Source of the DNA: an uncultured Bacteroidales bacterium
GTDB lineage: Bacteria > Bacteroidota > Bacteroidia > Bacteroidales > UBA932
Assembly: GCA_945868745.1 (NCBI GenBank)
Contig: CAMBMK010000001.1
Location: 33,188 to 97,187 of the forward strand
DNA: 64,000 bases
Direction: 5' to 3'
The notes under the pieces were generated by a model that searched no databases, was not told the DNA's origin, and worked only from the letters and a program-made list of their open reading frames with translations. Below are positions 8,003-16,973 of this stretch, piece by piece. Numbering within the stretch: position 1 is the stretch's first letter; the number at the start of each line of letters is the position of its first letter. The position numbers and the translations under genes were made by a program.

Positions 8003-10459
8003 TTACATGAGTATGTCATTGAGCACACCGCTTGCCGTCTGGTATGCCCCGGCTCCGGCTCCCTGCACCACAAGAGGAGAAGGGTAGAAGGAGGAGGTGA
8101 TGATGGCGGCATTGTCGGTCCCGCAGAGATTGTAGAGCGGATGCTCAGGGCCTACGGCCTTGAGCGCCATGGATGCGACATAGCCTTCCGGAGTCTTTTC
8201 GAGGGTCGCTATGAATCTCTGTCTCAAGCCTTTGTCGGCCGCCTCCCTGTAGGAGGACGCAAACTGTTCTTCGCTGCTGTCGAGCTTCGAGAAGAACTCC
8301 GGCACCTTTCCGGTGAAGAAGTCCGGCCCGAGGACAGGGGTTATGCGCACATCGGCCTCATCAAGCGGCACTCCGGCCTCGCGGCTGAGAATCAGGAGCT
8401 TGCGCAGCACGTCACGGCCGCTCAGGTCAAGACGCGGGTCAGGCTCGGAATATCCGGCCTTCTGGGCATAGCGCACCACATCGGCAAATGTCTTTCCGTC
8501 GGTGCCTCCCGCGTATGTACTGAAGATGTAGTTCATTGTGCCGGAGAGCACGGCCTCTATTTTCAGGATTTCGTCGCCGGAGTTGACGCTGCGCGAGATG
8601 GATTCGAGAATCGGGAGTGCGGCGCCGACCGTTGTCTCGTATTTGAGGGATACACGGTTGTCAACGGCAGCCTTCTTGAGCATCTCGTACTGTCTGTAAG
8701 GTGCTGCAAAGGTGATTTTGTTGCTTGCGACAACCGAATAGCCTCTCTCGAAGAGGTTGAGGTATTTGTATGAAATGTCGGAGCTTGCCGTGCAGTCCAC
8801 AAAGACGGAGTTCTGAAGCGAAATCTTGGCGAGCTCCTCAAAGAATGCTTCGTCGGCTGCGGATTTGCCCTTTGCAAGCTGGCCCTCAATGTCCTGCAGG
8901 CTGAGGCCTTCCTTGTCGATGACATACTTCCTGCTGTTGGAAATGCCGGCAAGGTGGAGGCGTTTTCCGGTACGCTCGGCAATGGATTCGCGGTTTTTGG
9001 CGAGGATGTCGAGAAATGCTTTGCCCACGGTGCCGTATCCGGCAACGAAGAGGTTGATGTCCTTGTACTTGGATGTCTCGAAAAACTCCTTGTGGATATA
9101 TCTGATTGCCGCGTGGGCATCTTCGGAGGCCACGATGACGGATATGTTCCTCTCGGAGGAGCCCTGTGCGACAGCGCGTACGGCAATGCTGCGGCGTCCG
9201 AGTGCGGCCATCATGCGTCCTGTGGTCCCCCTCTGGCCGAAGATGTCGTCACCGACAAGGCAGACGATGGAGTAGCCGGTCTCGACCTTCAGCGGGTTGA
9301 GCTTGCCGAGGGAGATTTCATATGCGAAACATCTGTCTGCGGCTTCCCTGGCCTTCTCGGCGTCCTTTTCGGACACGGCTACACACATCGTATTGACCGA
9401 TGAGGCCTGTGTGATGAGGATGATGCTGATGTCATTCTCGCTGAGCGTGCGGAAAAGGCGGTAGGAGAATCCGGGCACGCCGACCATCCCGCTTCCCTCG
9501 AGGGAGAGGAGGGCAATGTTGTCGGAGTTGGAGATGCCGATGATGTTGCCGCGGCTTCTCGGAGGGTTCTGTTCTATGATGGTGCCTTCCCCGTCAGGGT
9601 TGAAGGTGCATTTTACATAAATCGGGATTCTTTCGGCCACGACAGGCTGGATGGTAGGCGGATAGATCACCTTTGCCCCGAAGTGGGAAAGCTCGAGCGC
9701 GGCACGGTAGGAGATATGCTTGATGAGGGTGGATGACGGCACTATTTTCGGGTCGGCGGTCATCATGCCCGGGACGTCCTTCCATGTCTCGAGGGCCCTG
9801 GACTTGCTTCCGACGGCAAAGAGGGATGCGGTGTAGTCCGAGCCTCCGCGTCCGAGGGTGACCATACGCCCCTTTTCGTCGGCGGCAATGAATCCCGGCA
9901 CCACGAAGAGGGATGTGATAGGGTTGGTCTCTATCATGTTCTGGACTGCCGCATACGTCTTCTGGAAATCGACTGTCTCCTTTCCCGCCTCGCTGTGGAC
10001 ACGGATAATCTCCCTTGAATCAATCCATTTGGTGGCGATTCCGCGGCTGGCGAGCTTGGTGGCAAGGATCCGGCTGGAGATGAGCTCCCCGCAACCCTGG
10101 ATGGCATCGAGGCTGGTCGGGCTGAGCTCTCCGAGAAGATAGACTCCGTGGGAAATGCTCAGGAGCGAATCGAAGATTTCGTCGCACATCTCGGTCACCT
10201 CCTCGTGCTTTTCAACCGGAAGAAGTTCGCGGATGATCTCGTGGTGACGGGCCTGGAAGGAGTCGAGGATTTCCTTGTAGGTCTCGTTACGGTCTGCCGC
10301 AAGATGGCCTACCCTGATCAGCGCATCGGTAAACCCGCTGACCGCAGACACGACGACAATCGTCCTGTCGCGCGATACGGCCCCGGCGATGATTTCCGCA
10401 CATTGGGACATACTTTCGGCACTCGCTACAGACGTGCCTCCGAATTTAAGTACCTGCAT
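8003..10459 (-). CDS. thrA: Bifunctional aspartokinase / homoserine dehydrogenase
   Basis: A fused enzyme of 818 aa catalysing the first and third steps of the aspartate pathway. The aspartokinase domain begins KFGGTSVASAESM and includes VTLGRGGSDYTA. ACT regulatory repeats follow (about residues 310-455, with ISLLSLEGSGMVGVPG-like and VCLVGDDIFGQRGTTG segments). The homoserine dehydrogenase domain begins at NLFVAGYGTVGKAFLDIL and contains VLSGTMNYIFSTY and the DPRLDLSGRDVLRKL signature. Length and order match ThrA/MetL. Feedback control by threonine is likely from the ACT repeats. It lies 15 bases after metX and 39 before asd. Confidence 0.94.
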   Translation of the reverse strand: MQVLKFGGTSVASAESMSQCAEIIAGAVSRDRTIVVVSAVSGFTDALIRVGHLAADRNETYKEILDSFQARHHEIIRELLPVEKHEEVTEMCDEIFDSLLSISHGVYLLGELSPTSLDAIQGCGELISSRILATKLASRGIATKWIDSREIIRVHSEAGKETVDFQKTYAAVQNMIETNPITSLFVVPGFIAADEKGRMVTLGRGGSDYTASLFAVGSKSRALETWKDVPGMMTADPKIVPSSTLIKHISYRAALELSHFGAKVIYPPTIQPVVAERIPIYVKCTFNPDGEGTIIEQNPPRSRGNIIGISNSDNIALLSLEGSGMVGVPGFSYRLFRTLSENDISIILITQASSVNTMCVAVSEKDAEKAREAADRCFAYEISLGKLNPLKVETGYSIVCLVGDDIFGQRGTTGRMMAALGRRSIAVRAVAQGSSERNISVIVASEDAHAAIRYIHKEFFETSKYKDINLFVAGYGTVGKAFLDILAKNRESIAERTGKRLHLAGISNSRKYVIDKEGLSLQDIEGQLAKGKSAADEAFFEELAKISLQNSVFVDCTASSDISYKYLNLFERGYSVVASNKITFAAPYRQYEMLKKAAVDNRVSLKYETTVGAALPILESISRSVNSGDEILKIEAVLSGTMNYIFSTYAGGTDGKTFADVVRYAQKAGYSEPDPRLDLSGRDVLRKLLILSREAGVPLDEADVRITPVLGPDFFTGKVPEFFSKLDSSEEQFASSYREAADKGLRQRFIATLEKTPEGYVASMALKAVGPEHPLYNLCGTDNAAIITSSFYPSPLVVQGAGAGAYQTASGVLNDILM

Positions 10460-10474
10460 ATTGTGTAAGTTCGT

Positions 10475-11494
10475 TTATAATTTTTCAAGAATCGGAGTAA
10501 ACAGCTCGGTAATCTGCTCATTTTCAAGAAGGAATCCATCGTGTCCGAAAAGGGAGCTGATCTCGTGGTAACTTGCTCCCGGGATCTTTCCGGCCATCAC
10601 CTCCATGTCCTTCGCCGGGAAAATGACATCGGTGTCGATTCCGATGACCGTCGTCCTGCACTTTATCATTGAAAGTGCCTTCTCCTCGCCCCCGCGGCCA
10701 CGGCCCACATTCTGGCTGTCAACCCCATAGGAAAGATACCAATAGGAATATGCATCAAACCTGTCGGCAAGTTTCTTTCCCTGGTACCTCTGGTATGAAG
10801 CGGCCCTGTCGGCGAAAACGGTGTCATCGTCCGTTTCGAACTGGCGCACATTGTAGCCGGCATCGCACCTGTATGAAAGCAGGGCGATGGACCTTGCACA
10901 CTTGAGCCCCTCCCTGCCCCCTTCGAGGCTTGCGCATTCGCGGAAAGTCGGGTCGGCCTCAAGAGCCATTCTCTGCGACTCCTCAAAACCTGTAAGCCAA
11001 GGAGTTACCCTTGAAAGTGTAGCCATGAACACGGCATTTTCCACAACATCGGGACTGCTGATGGCAAGCTCTATGGCCTGGAAGCCCCCGATGCTGGAAC
11101 CTATCAGGAAGTCGATTTTGGCAATGCCGAGAGATTCCCTCACGATATTGATTGCCTTGACGATATCGCGTACCGTAACCCTCGGGAAATCAAAATAGTA
11201 CGGTTCCCCGGTAAGGGGATTGACCGATGACGGGCCGGAGGACCCGTAGCATGACCCGAGCATATTGACGCAGACCACGAAATACTTTTCCGTGTCTATG
11301 AGCCTGCCTTTCCCCACAAGGGATGACCACCAGTCCGACGGGTCGCTGTTGGCCGTAAGCGCATGGCAAATCCACACCACTTTCTGCCCGTGGTAACCTC
11401 CTTCCGAACAATGATATGCAATTTCAAGCCCCTCAATGCTGCCTCCCGCCTCAAAAGGGAATGTTTCCTTCAGTTTTATCTTGTGCAGTTCCAT
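10475..11494 (-). CDS. metX: Homoserine O-acyltransferase, MetX-type
   Basis: Alpha/beta-hydrolase acyltransferase that activates homoserine for methionine synthesis (acetyl by family default, succinyl possible). The 339-aa protein has the substrate-binding stretch HALTANSDPSDWW, LGSCYGSSGPSS, the nucleophile elbow GSSIGGFQA with Ser134, the acidic residue region GIDTDVIFPAKDME, and the catalytic histidine in LFGHDGFLLE. Its ATG overlaps the TAA of the GH42-like gene by one base, indicating translational coupling. thrA follows 15 bases later, so homoserine production and its first committed methionine step are co-expressed. Confidence 0.88.
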   Translation of the reverse strand: MELHKIKLKETFPFEAGGSIEGLEIAYHCSEGGYHGQKVVWICHALTANSDPSDWWSSLVGKGRLIDTEKYFVVCVNMLGSCYGSSGPSSVNPLTGEPYYFDFPRVTVRDIVKAINIVRESLGIAKIDFLIGSSIGGFQAIELAISSPDVVENAVFMATLSRVTPWLTGFEESQRMALEADPTFRECASLEGGREGLKCARSIALLSYRCDAGYNVRQFETDDDTVFADRAASYQRYQGKKLADRFDAYSYWYLSYGVDSQNVGRGRGGEEKALSMIKCRTTVIGIDTDVIFPAKDMEVMAGKIPGASYHEISSLFGHDGFLLENEQITELFTPILEKL

Positions 11495-13188
11495 TACTGT
11501 TCCTTATCCTTCCACAGGACTACCGCAGTCTGTCCCGTGCGCAGTTTTATCTTTCTGTTTCTTGCCTTTGCCGGGTGGTCGTGGTAATAATTCATATAGA
11601 CCATTGATGACACCCGTTTATTGCCTGGAAATTTCACGCGCTTGCGGTGCGCGCTATTGTTGCTGACTATGGTCATAAGTCCTTCCGGGGTCTGCATCTG
11701 GTGCATTGTCACGGCATAACGGCGCCTGGAAAATACCAACGGAAGGCCTTCCATTATGCCTTCAAGCTCCTTCTTCAGGAAAGAGGTGATGAGTTTGCGG
11801 TGTTCGGAAGCGGCTGCACCGAATGCAATTGCCGACGGAATCCACAACACCCTTCCCCTGCCGTATTTGTTGCGCAGCATCCTCAGGCTCTCGCCGGAGG
11901 CTTCGTTGTGGACATATCCGGCAAAGAGCTGTGTCCACAGTTTGTGCTTTCCTATCCTGACCTTGTAGCAGCCCGGCCTGCAGTTGTACTCCTCCACATA
12001 TCCTCCGAAGACATTGGCAAGAGGAAATTCGCGGCTGAATACCGAGTTCATATGCTCATCGAAGCAGAAGCTGAGTCCCTCGACAAACACGAATCCACCC
12101 CTCTTGACAAAACCGGCAATACGCGGATAATAGCCTGTAGGTACTGAAATCTGGCCTGCAAATACCACGCAACGGCCTCTCGCATCGGCGATGTCCCAGT
12201 CATATTCGGAAATCTCCCTGAGGTCCGGGATGACGCCCATGTCAGAGATAAGTTCATAGGCTGCCACGAAAGACTTGACCACGGCACCTTCATACCTCAT
12301 TTCATAGTCAGGGTCGAAGCTTCCGGTGCGGCACAGCATCTTTTCCGCCATCAGGGACTCCCTTGTGTAAATGACAGTCACGGGAGACTTTACGGGAGTG
12401 GCCGCGGCGAAAAGCTCGGGACGCTGCGAAATCGTCCGGGCAATCGAGGCAACCTCTTCAGCCCTCGGTGTCATACGTCCCTGAAGATTGAGAAGGCTCA
12501 TCTCCCCCGCCAGCAGTTCGTCTTCGGGAGAGTTCAATGACTTGATTATGATACCTTTTGCTCCTGCTCCTATTGCAGTCCAGATCCACTGGGAAATCTC
12601 GTGCAGCGTCGGAGTGAAACAATGTTCCCCGCTGTAGATATTGCTTCCGCCCTGAAGCTCGGTCACCCAGAAAGGCTTGTCGCCGGCTGCGGAGGATGCC
12701 ATGTCACAGAATGCCGCTACTGCCTTGCCGATCCTGCGGCGCGGGAACCACCCGTAATCCAGCCCGGGCATTACCGACACACCAAGGGCATCTTTCGGGG
12801 AATCCTTGGCAAAATCCGTAAGGCTTTTCCCGGTGACGATGATTTCATGGTCCGGGTCGATTGCCTTTATGGAATCATAGTCGCAGTCTCCGTCCCTGTA
12901 TTCCCAGGCAAGAAGATGCGGACTGGAGGCAAAATGCCTTACAACCGAAAGGTAGAAATCCTTCTGTCCCGAAATGGAAAGAATAATCCTGACGGAATGC
13001 TTCCCTGCCGAAAGGAATGCCGTGTCATATATGCCGAAGCCGCCCTCATGACAGTATTCTTCGTGCACTACAATCCTGCAATGCGACAGGCCGCACTGCC
13101 CTACCGCGTGGAAATAGGCATCCACCTGACTGTCGGTACGGTCAGGTTCGATGTTGAGCTGTACGGCAATTATCGGTGTTTCGGCCAT
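11494..13188 (-). CDS. GH42-like (beta-galactosidase-type) protein of uncertain activity
   Basis: The 564-aa protein has no signal peptide. It resembles GH42 beta-galactosidases: a TIM-barrel-like N-terminal part with HLLAWEYRDGD (possible acid/base Glu96) and KPFWVTELQGG (candidate nucleophile Glu177), then a middle Rossmann-like trimerisation domain (VTVIYTRESLM to RIAGFVKRGGFVFVEG). The C-terminus is a short beta domain (TVVSNNSAHRKRVKFPG). The barrel part (about 265 residues) is shorter than in classical GH42 enzymes of about 650-700 aa, so substrate and activity are uncertain. The stop overlaps the metX start, placing it first in a threonine/methionine operon, an unexpected position. Confidence 0.6.
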   Translation of the reverse strand: MAETPIIAVQLNIEPDRTDSQVDAYFHAVGQCGLSHCRIVVHEEYCHEGGFGIYDTAFLSAGKHSVRIILSISGQKDFYLSVVRHFASSPHLLAWEYRDGDCDYDSIKAIDPDHEIIVTGKSLTDFAKDSPKDALGVSVMPGLDYGWFPRRRIGKAVAAFCDMASSAAGDKPFWVTELQGGSNIYSGEHCFTPTLHEISQWIWTAIGAGAKGIIIKSLNSPEDELLAGEMSLLNLQGRMTPRAEEVASIARTISQRPELFAAATPVKSPVTVIYTRESLMAEKMLCRTGSFDPDYEMRYEGAVVKSFVAAYELISDMGVIPDLREISEYDWDIADARGRCVVFAGQISVPTGYYPRIAGFVKRGGFVFVEGLSFCFDEHMNSVFSREFPLANVFGGYVEEYNCRPGCYKVRIGKHKLWTQLFAGYVHNEASGESLRMLRNKYGRGRVLWIPSAIAFGAAASEHRKLITSFLKKELEGIMEGLPLVFSRRRYAVTMHQMQTPEGLMTIVSNNSAHRKRVKFPGNKRVSSMVYMNYYHDHPAKARNRKIKLRTGQTAVVLWKDKEQ

Positions 13189-13257
13189 ATGACTTCAGAA
13201 AATATTTTTCCAAACTGCTAATATAAGAAAAATCGGCCATTAATAGCCTTTCAAGGC

Positions 13258-13289
13258 AAAAAAAAGACATCCGACGGAGCGGATGTCTT
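13258..13289 (-). terminator. Terminator of the str operon/tRNA-Met
   Basis: Stem AAGACATCC / GGATGTCTT (arms 13264-13272 and 13281-13289, 8-base loop) followed on the reverse strand by a run of T (13258-13265). It sits just past the tRNA 3' end and closes the rpsL-rpsG-fusA-rpsJ-tRNA transcript. Confidence 0.88.
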
Positions 13290-13292
13290 CTG

Positions 13293-13366
13293 TGGTCCCA
13301 ACAGGGCTTGAACCTGTGACCCACTGATTATGAGTCAGTTGCTCTAACCAACTGAGCTATGGGACC
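13293..13366 (-). tRNA. tRNA with CAU anticodon, probably elongator tRNA-Met
   Basis: A 74-base cloverleaf. The acceptor stem is GGTCCCA / TGGGACC with discriminator A. The D arm is GCTC-AGTTGGTTA-GAGC, and the anticodon stem ACTGA / TCAGT holds loop CTCATAA (anticodon CAT). The T arm is ACAGG-TTCAAGC-CCTGT. CCA is not encoded. The first acceptor pair is paired (G-C), so it is not an initiator tRNA. A CAU anticodon could also be the lysidine-modified tRNA-Ile2; the overall resemblance favours elongator Met. It lies 42 bases after rpsJ and shares its terminator. Confidence 0.88.
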
Positions 13367-13408
13367 TGAGTGCGGGACTTTGCGTCCCGCCTATGTTGCT
13401 CTGATATC

Positions 13409-13714
13409 TCAGACTTTGATTTCGACCTCGACGCCTGAAGGCAGCTCGAGCTTCATCAGGGCATCAACAGTCTTTGCGTTGGACTCGTTGATGTCAAGAA
13501 GACGGCAGTAGGAGTTGAGCTCAAACTGCTCGCGGGATTTCTTGTTGACGAAGGTGGAGCGGTTCACAGTGAAGATCTTCTTGTTGGTAGGAAGCGGAAT
13601 AGGACCGCAAACCTTTGCACCGGTAGAAGCCACTGTTTCGGCAATCTTCTTTGCTGACTTGTCAAGCAGCATATGATCGAATGATTTGAGTTTAATTCTG
13701 ATTTTCTGACTCAT
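13409..13714 (-). CDS. rpsJ: 30S ribosomal protein S10
   Basis: Small-subunit protein S10 (101 aa), also known as NusE in antitermination. It shows the family start [34 protein letters not shown] and the C-terminal [20 protein letters not shown]. It follows fusA by 26 bases, giving the Bacteroidota gene order rpsL-rpsG-fusA-rpsJ; tuf is not in this cluster. Confidence 0.97.
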   Translation of the reverse strand: MSQKIRIKLKSFDHMLLDKSAKKIAETVASTGAKVCGPIPLPTNKKIFTVNRSTFVNKKSREQFELNSYCRLLDINESNAKTVDALMKLELPSGVEVEIKV

Positions 13715-13740
13715 ATCAATACTTCTTCAAATGTTAACAA

Positions 13741-15855
13741 TTATTCGTCGTCATCTGCTTTGTAGCCGCTCTTCTCGATAATGTCCTTAGCGAGATTAGC
13801 AGGAACTTCCGCATAGTGGTCAAAACTCATGGTGCTTGTTGCACGTCCCGAAGAAAGGGTACGGAGGATGGTCACATAACCGAACTGCTCGGCGAGCGGA
13901 ACGAATGCGCGTACGATCCTTGCGCCGTTGGCGGTCGAATCCATCGCATTGATCTGTCCGCGGCGGCGGTTGAGGTCACCGACGATGTCTCCCATATACT
14001 CTTCCGGAGTAACGACTTCAAGATTCATGATAGGCTCGAGAAGCACAGGACCTGCCTTAGGGCAAGCGTGACGGAATGCCATCCTTGCAGCAAGCTCGAA
14101 TGAGAGCTGGTCGGAATCCACAGGGTGGAAGCTGCCGTCGATGAGGGTCACCTTCATTGACGGAACCTCATATCCTGCGAGCACACCGTTTGCCATGGCT
14201 GACTCGAATCCCTTCTGTACTGCAGGAACGAATTCCTTAGGGATGTTGCCGCCCTTGACAACGTTCTCGAACTGGAGGCCTGTTGCGCCTTCGTCTGCAG
14301 GACCGATCTCAACGATGATGTCTGCAAACTTACCGCGTCCTCCGGACTGCTTCTTGAATACTTCACGATGCTGTACAGGCTTGGTGATGGTCTCCTTGTA
14401 GTTGACCTGAGGCGCACCCTGGTTGATCTCGACGCCGAACTCGCGACGGAGACGGTCAACGATGATGTCAAGGTGAAGCTCGCCCATACCGCTGATGACG
14501 GTCTGACCGGTTTCGTGGTCTGACTTGACTGTAAACGTAGGGTCCTCCTCTGCGAGCTTGCCGAGAGCGATTCCGAGCTTGTCAAGGTCGCCCTGGGTCT
14601 TAGGCTCAACGGCGATTCCGATCACAGGATCAGGGAATTCCATTGACTCGAGTGCAATAGGATGTGCCTCGTCGCAGATGGTGTCTCCGGTACGGAGGTC
14701 CTTGAATCCGACAGCTGCGCAGATGTCACCGGCCTCAACGAACTCGATAGGGTTCTGGTGGTTGGAGTGCATCTGGTACAGACGTGCGATTCTTTCCTTC
14801 TTGCCCGTACGGGTGTTGTGGACATAAGAGCCGGCGTCAACCCTTCCGGAATAAACCCTCATGAATGCGAGACGGCCTACGAACGGGTCGGTGGCAATCT
14901 TGAACACAAGGGCGCTGAACGGCTCTGTAGCCTCAGGCTTGCGGAAGGTCTCCTCGTCGGTTCCCGGAACGGTGCCGACGGTGTTGCCCTTGTCGAGAGG
15001 GGACGGGAGATAACGCATGACGGCGTCGAGAAGGAACTGGACACCTTTGTTCTTGAATGAAGAACCGCAGCAGGCAGGGATAATCTGCATTGCGATGGTA
15101 CCTTTGCGGAGAGCAGCGATCACCTCTTCCTCGGTGAGCGAGTCAGGGGACTCGAAGTACTTCTCCATAAGGGCCTCGTCACATTCGGCTGCAGCCTCTA
15201 TGAGTTTGTCCCTCCATCTTTCGACCTCGTCAACCATGTTTTCAGGAACGTCCTGAAGCTCATAGTTTACGAGATTGTCAGAGGTGTCATAGACATATGC
15301 CTTCCTTGAGAGAAGGTCAACAATGCCCTTGAACTTGTCCTCTGAGCCGATAGGGAGGCAGATCGGAACGGCATTAGCACCGAGCTTGGTATGGATCTCC
15401 TCGACGCAGGCAAGGAAATCGGCACCCACACGGTCCATCTTGTTCACATAAGCGATCTTCGGAACACCGTATTTGTCGGCCTGGCGCCATACGGTCTCGG
15501 ACTGAGGCTGGACGCGGCCTACCGCACAGAATGTAGCTACGGTACCGTCGAGAACTCGGAGCGAACGCTCAACCTCGACAGTGAAGTCAACGTGGCCAGG
15601 AGTATCGATAAGGTTGATCTGATATACGTCTCCGTTGTAATGCCAGAATGCAGTGGTAGCTGCGGAGGTAATGGTGATACCGCGCTCCTGCTCCTGGACC
15701 ATCCAGTCCATTGTGGCAGCACCGTCGTGAACCTCACCGATACGGTGGGTCTTGCCGGTGTAGAACAGAATACGTTCCGATGTTGTTGTCTTACCGGCAT
15801 CAATGTGGGCCATGATACCGATATTCCTGGTGAATTTAAGATCTCTTTTAGCCAT
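13741..15855 (-). CDS. fusA: Elongation factor G
   Basis: Translocation GTPase of 704 aa. G1 is [15 protein letters not shown], the switch regions include [11 protein letters not shown] and [21 protein letters not shown], and G4 is NKMDR. Domains II-V follow (for example [18 protein letters not shown] and the domain IV loop with [11 protein letters not shown]). Full length and placement between rpsG (13-base gap) and rpsJ identify the main EF-G rather than a paralogue. Confidence 0.97.
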   Translation of the reverse strand: MAKRDLKFTRNIGIMAHIDAGKTTTSERILFYTGKTHRIGEVHDGAATMDWMVQEQERGITITSAATTAFWHYNGDVYQINLIDTPGHVDFTVEVERSLRVLDGTVATFCAVGRVQPQSETVWRQADKYGVPKIAYVNKMDRVGADFLACVEEIHTKLGANAVPICLPIGSEDKFKGIVDLLSRKAYVYDTSDNLVNYELQDVPENMVDEVERWRDKLIEAAAECDEALMEKYFESPDSLTEEEVIAALRKGTIAMQIIPACCGSSFKNKGVQFLLDAVMRYLPSPLDKGNTVGTVPGTDEETFRKPEATEPFSALVFKIATDPFVGRLAFMRVYSGRVDAGSYVHNTRTGKKERIARLYQMHSNHQNPIEFVEAGDICAAVGFKDLRTGDTICDEAHPIALESMEFPDPVIGIAVEPKTQGDLDKLGIALGKLAEEDPTFTVKSDHETGQTVISGMGELHLDIIVDRLRREFGVEINQGAPQVNYKETITKPVQHREVFKKQSGGRGKFADIIVEIGPADEGATGLQFENVVKGGNIPKEFVPAVQKGFESAMANGVLAGYEVPSMKVTLIDGSFHPVDSDQLSFELAARMAFRHACPKAGPVLLEPIMNLEVVTPEEYMGDIVGDLNRRRGQINAMDSTANGARIVRAFVPLAEQFGYVTILRTLSSGRATSTMSFDHYAEVPANLAKDIIEKSGYKADDDE

Positions 15856-15868
15856 TCGACGAAATCAA

Positions 15869-16345
15869 TTAGAAACGGAAGTGAGCAAAAGCCTTGTTGG
15901 CTTCAGCCATTTTGTGCATATCCTCCTTGCGTTTGAATGCACCGCCTTCGTTGTTGTATGCAGCGATAATCTCTGCACAAAGTTTTTCTGCCATTGAGTG
16001 GCCGGAACGCTTGCGGGCGTAGAGTATCATATTCTTCATTGACACTGAAATCTTCCTCTCCGGTCTCAACTCAGTAGGCACCTGGAAGTTGGCTCCGCCG
16101 ACGCGGCGTGACTTTACCTCGACCTGAGGGGTCACGTTCTCGAGAGCCTTCCTCCAAATATCTAGAGGAGCCTTGTCAGAATCTTTCATCTTCTCGCCTA
16201 CCATGTCAATGGCATCGTAAAAAATAGAATACGCGATACTCTTCTTCCCCTGCAACATAAGATTGTTCACGAAACGGGTTACATTTACGTCGTGAAACTT
16301 CGGATCAGGAAGTAGAATCCTCTTTCTAGGCTTCGATTTTCTCAT
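15869..16345 (-). CDS. rpsG: 30S ribosomal protein S7
   Basis: Small-subunit assembly protein that binds the 16S 3' domain. The 158-aa protein has [17 protein letters not shown] at the start, [21 protein letters not shown], the family signature [12 protein letters not shown] and the C-terminal [20 protein letters not shown]. It lies 33 bases after rpsL and 13 bases before fusA in one operon. Confidence 0.97.
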   Translation of the reverse strand: MRKSKPRKRILLPDPKFHDVNVTRFVNNLMLQGKKSIAYSIFYDAIDMVGEKMKDSDKAPLDIWRKALENVTPQVEVKSRRVGGANFQVPTELRPERKISVSMKNMILYARKRSGHSMAEKLCAEIIAAYNNEGGAFKRKEDMHKMAEANKAFAHFRF

Positions 16346-16378
16346 TGTTGGAAAATTAAGGTGAAATTAAAACAAAAA

Positions 16379-16762
16379 TTACTTCTTAGATTTCTTTGGC
16401 CTCTTGGCACCGTAAAGAGAGCGGGACTGAGTCCTGCCTTCTACGCCGGCGGTATCCAAAGCTCCTCTAAGGATGTGGTAACGTACACCCGGAAGGTCCT
16501 TTACACGACCTCCACGTACGAGCACGATTGAGTGCTCCTGGAGGTTGTGGCCCTCACCAGGGATGTAAGCATTGACCTCTTTGGAGTTGGTGAGACGTAC
16601 ACGGGCAACCTTACGCATTGCTGAGTTAGGTTTCTTAGGTGTAGTTGTGTACACACGTACGCACACACCCCTCTTCTGAGGGCACGCATCCAGTGCGCGG
16701 GACTTGCTCTTCACAGCAATGGTCTCGCGTCCCTTGCGGACTAATTGTTGAATTGTTGGCAT
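16379..16762 (-). CDS. rpsL: 30S ribosomal protein S12
   Basis: Decoding-centre protein of 127 aa. It begins [12 protein letters not shown] and has [19 protein letters not shown] and the [14 protein letters not shown] segment. The lysines that are altered in streptomycin-resistant mutants (in PKKPNSA and RVKDLPG) are present, so the sequence reads as the sensitive type. It is first in the str operon, with a strong -33/-7 promoter at 16812-16841. Confidence 0.97.
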   Translation of the reverse strand: MPTIQQLVRKGRETIAVKSKSRALDACPQKRGVCVRVYTTTPKKPNSAMRKVARVRLTNSKEVNAYIPGEGHNLQEHSIVLVRGGRVKDLPGVRYHILRGALDTAGVEGRTQSRSLYGAKRPKKSKK

Positions 16763-16811
16763 AAATGATTAAAAATCTATTATTTATGTTACGCCCCAAT
16801 TTGGGGGACTG

Positions 16812-16841
16812 CAAATATACGCATAAAAATTTATTTATCAA
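16812..16841 (-). promoter_or_regulatory. Promoter of the str ribosomal operon
   Basis: Reverse-strand TATATTTG (16812-16819) with TTG at 16839-16841, 19 bases apart, matching the Bacteroidota -33/-7 pattern about 50 bases upstream of the rpsL ATG. The leader between them and the ATG contains a small CCCC/GGGG dyad at 16794-16806, possibly a weak leader hairpin. Confidence 0.65.
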
Positions 16842-16919
16842 CACATTTATCAACAAAACCTGCTTCATTTTTCGATACAGGGCAGTTAAATCTTTTTAGG
16901 AAAAAAAGATGAATTTGCC

Positions 16920-16927
16920 TATCTTTG
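16920..16927 (+). promoter_or_regulatory. Promoter -7 box of the GH2 gene
   Basis: TATCTTTG matches TAnnTTTG, 46 bases upstream of the ATG at 16974. No TTG at the usual -33 spacing is visible, so an activator may be needed. Confidence 0.5.
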
Positions 16928-16973
16928 AAATCTGCGGGCCCGAAAGGTCCTGTTTTACCAAACCCCTATAATA

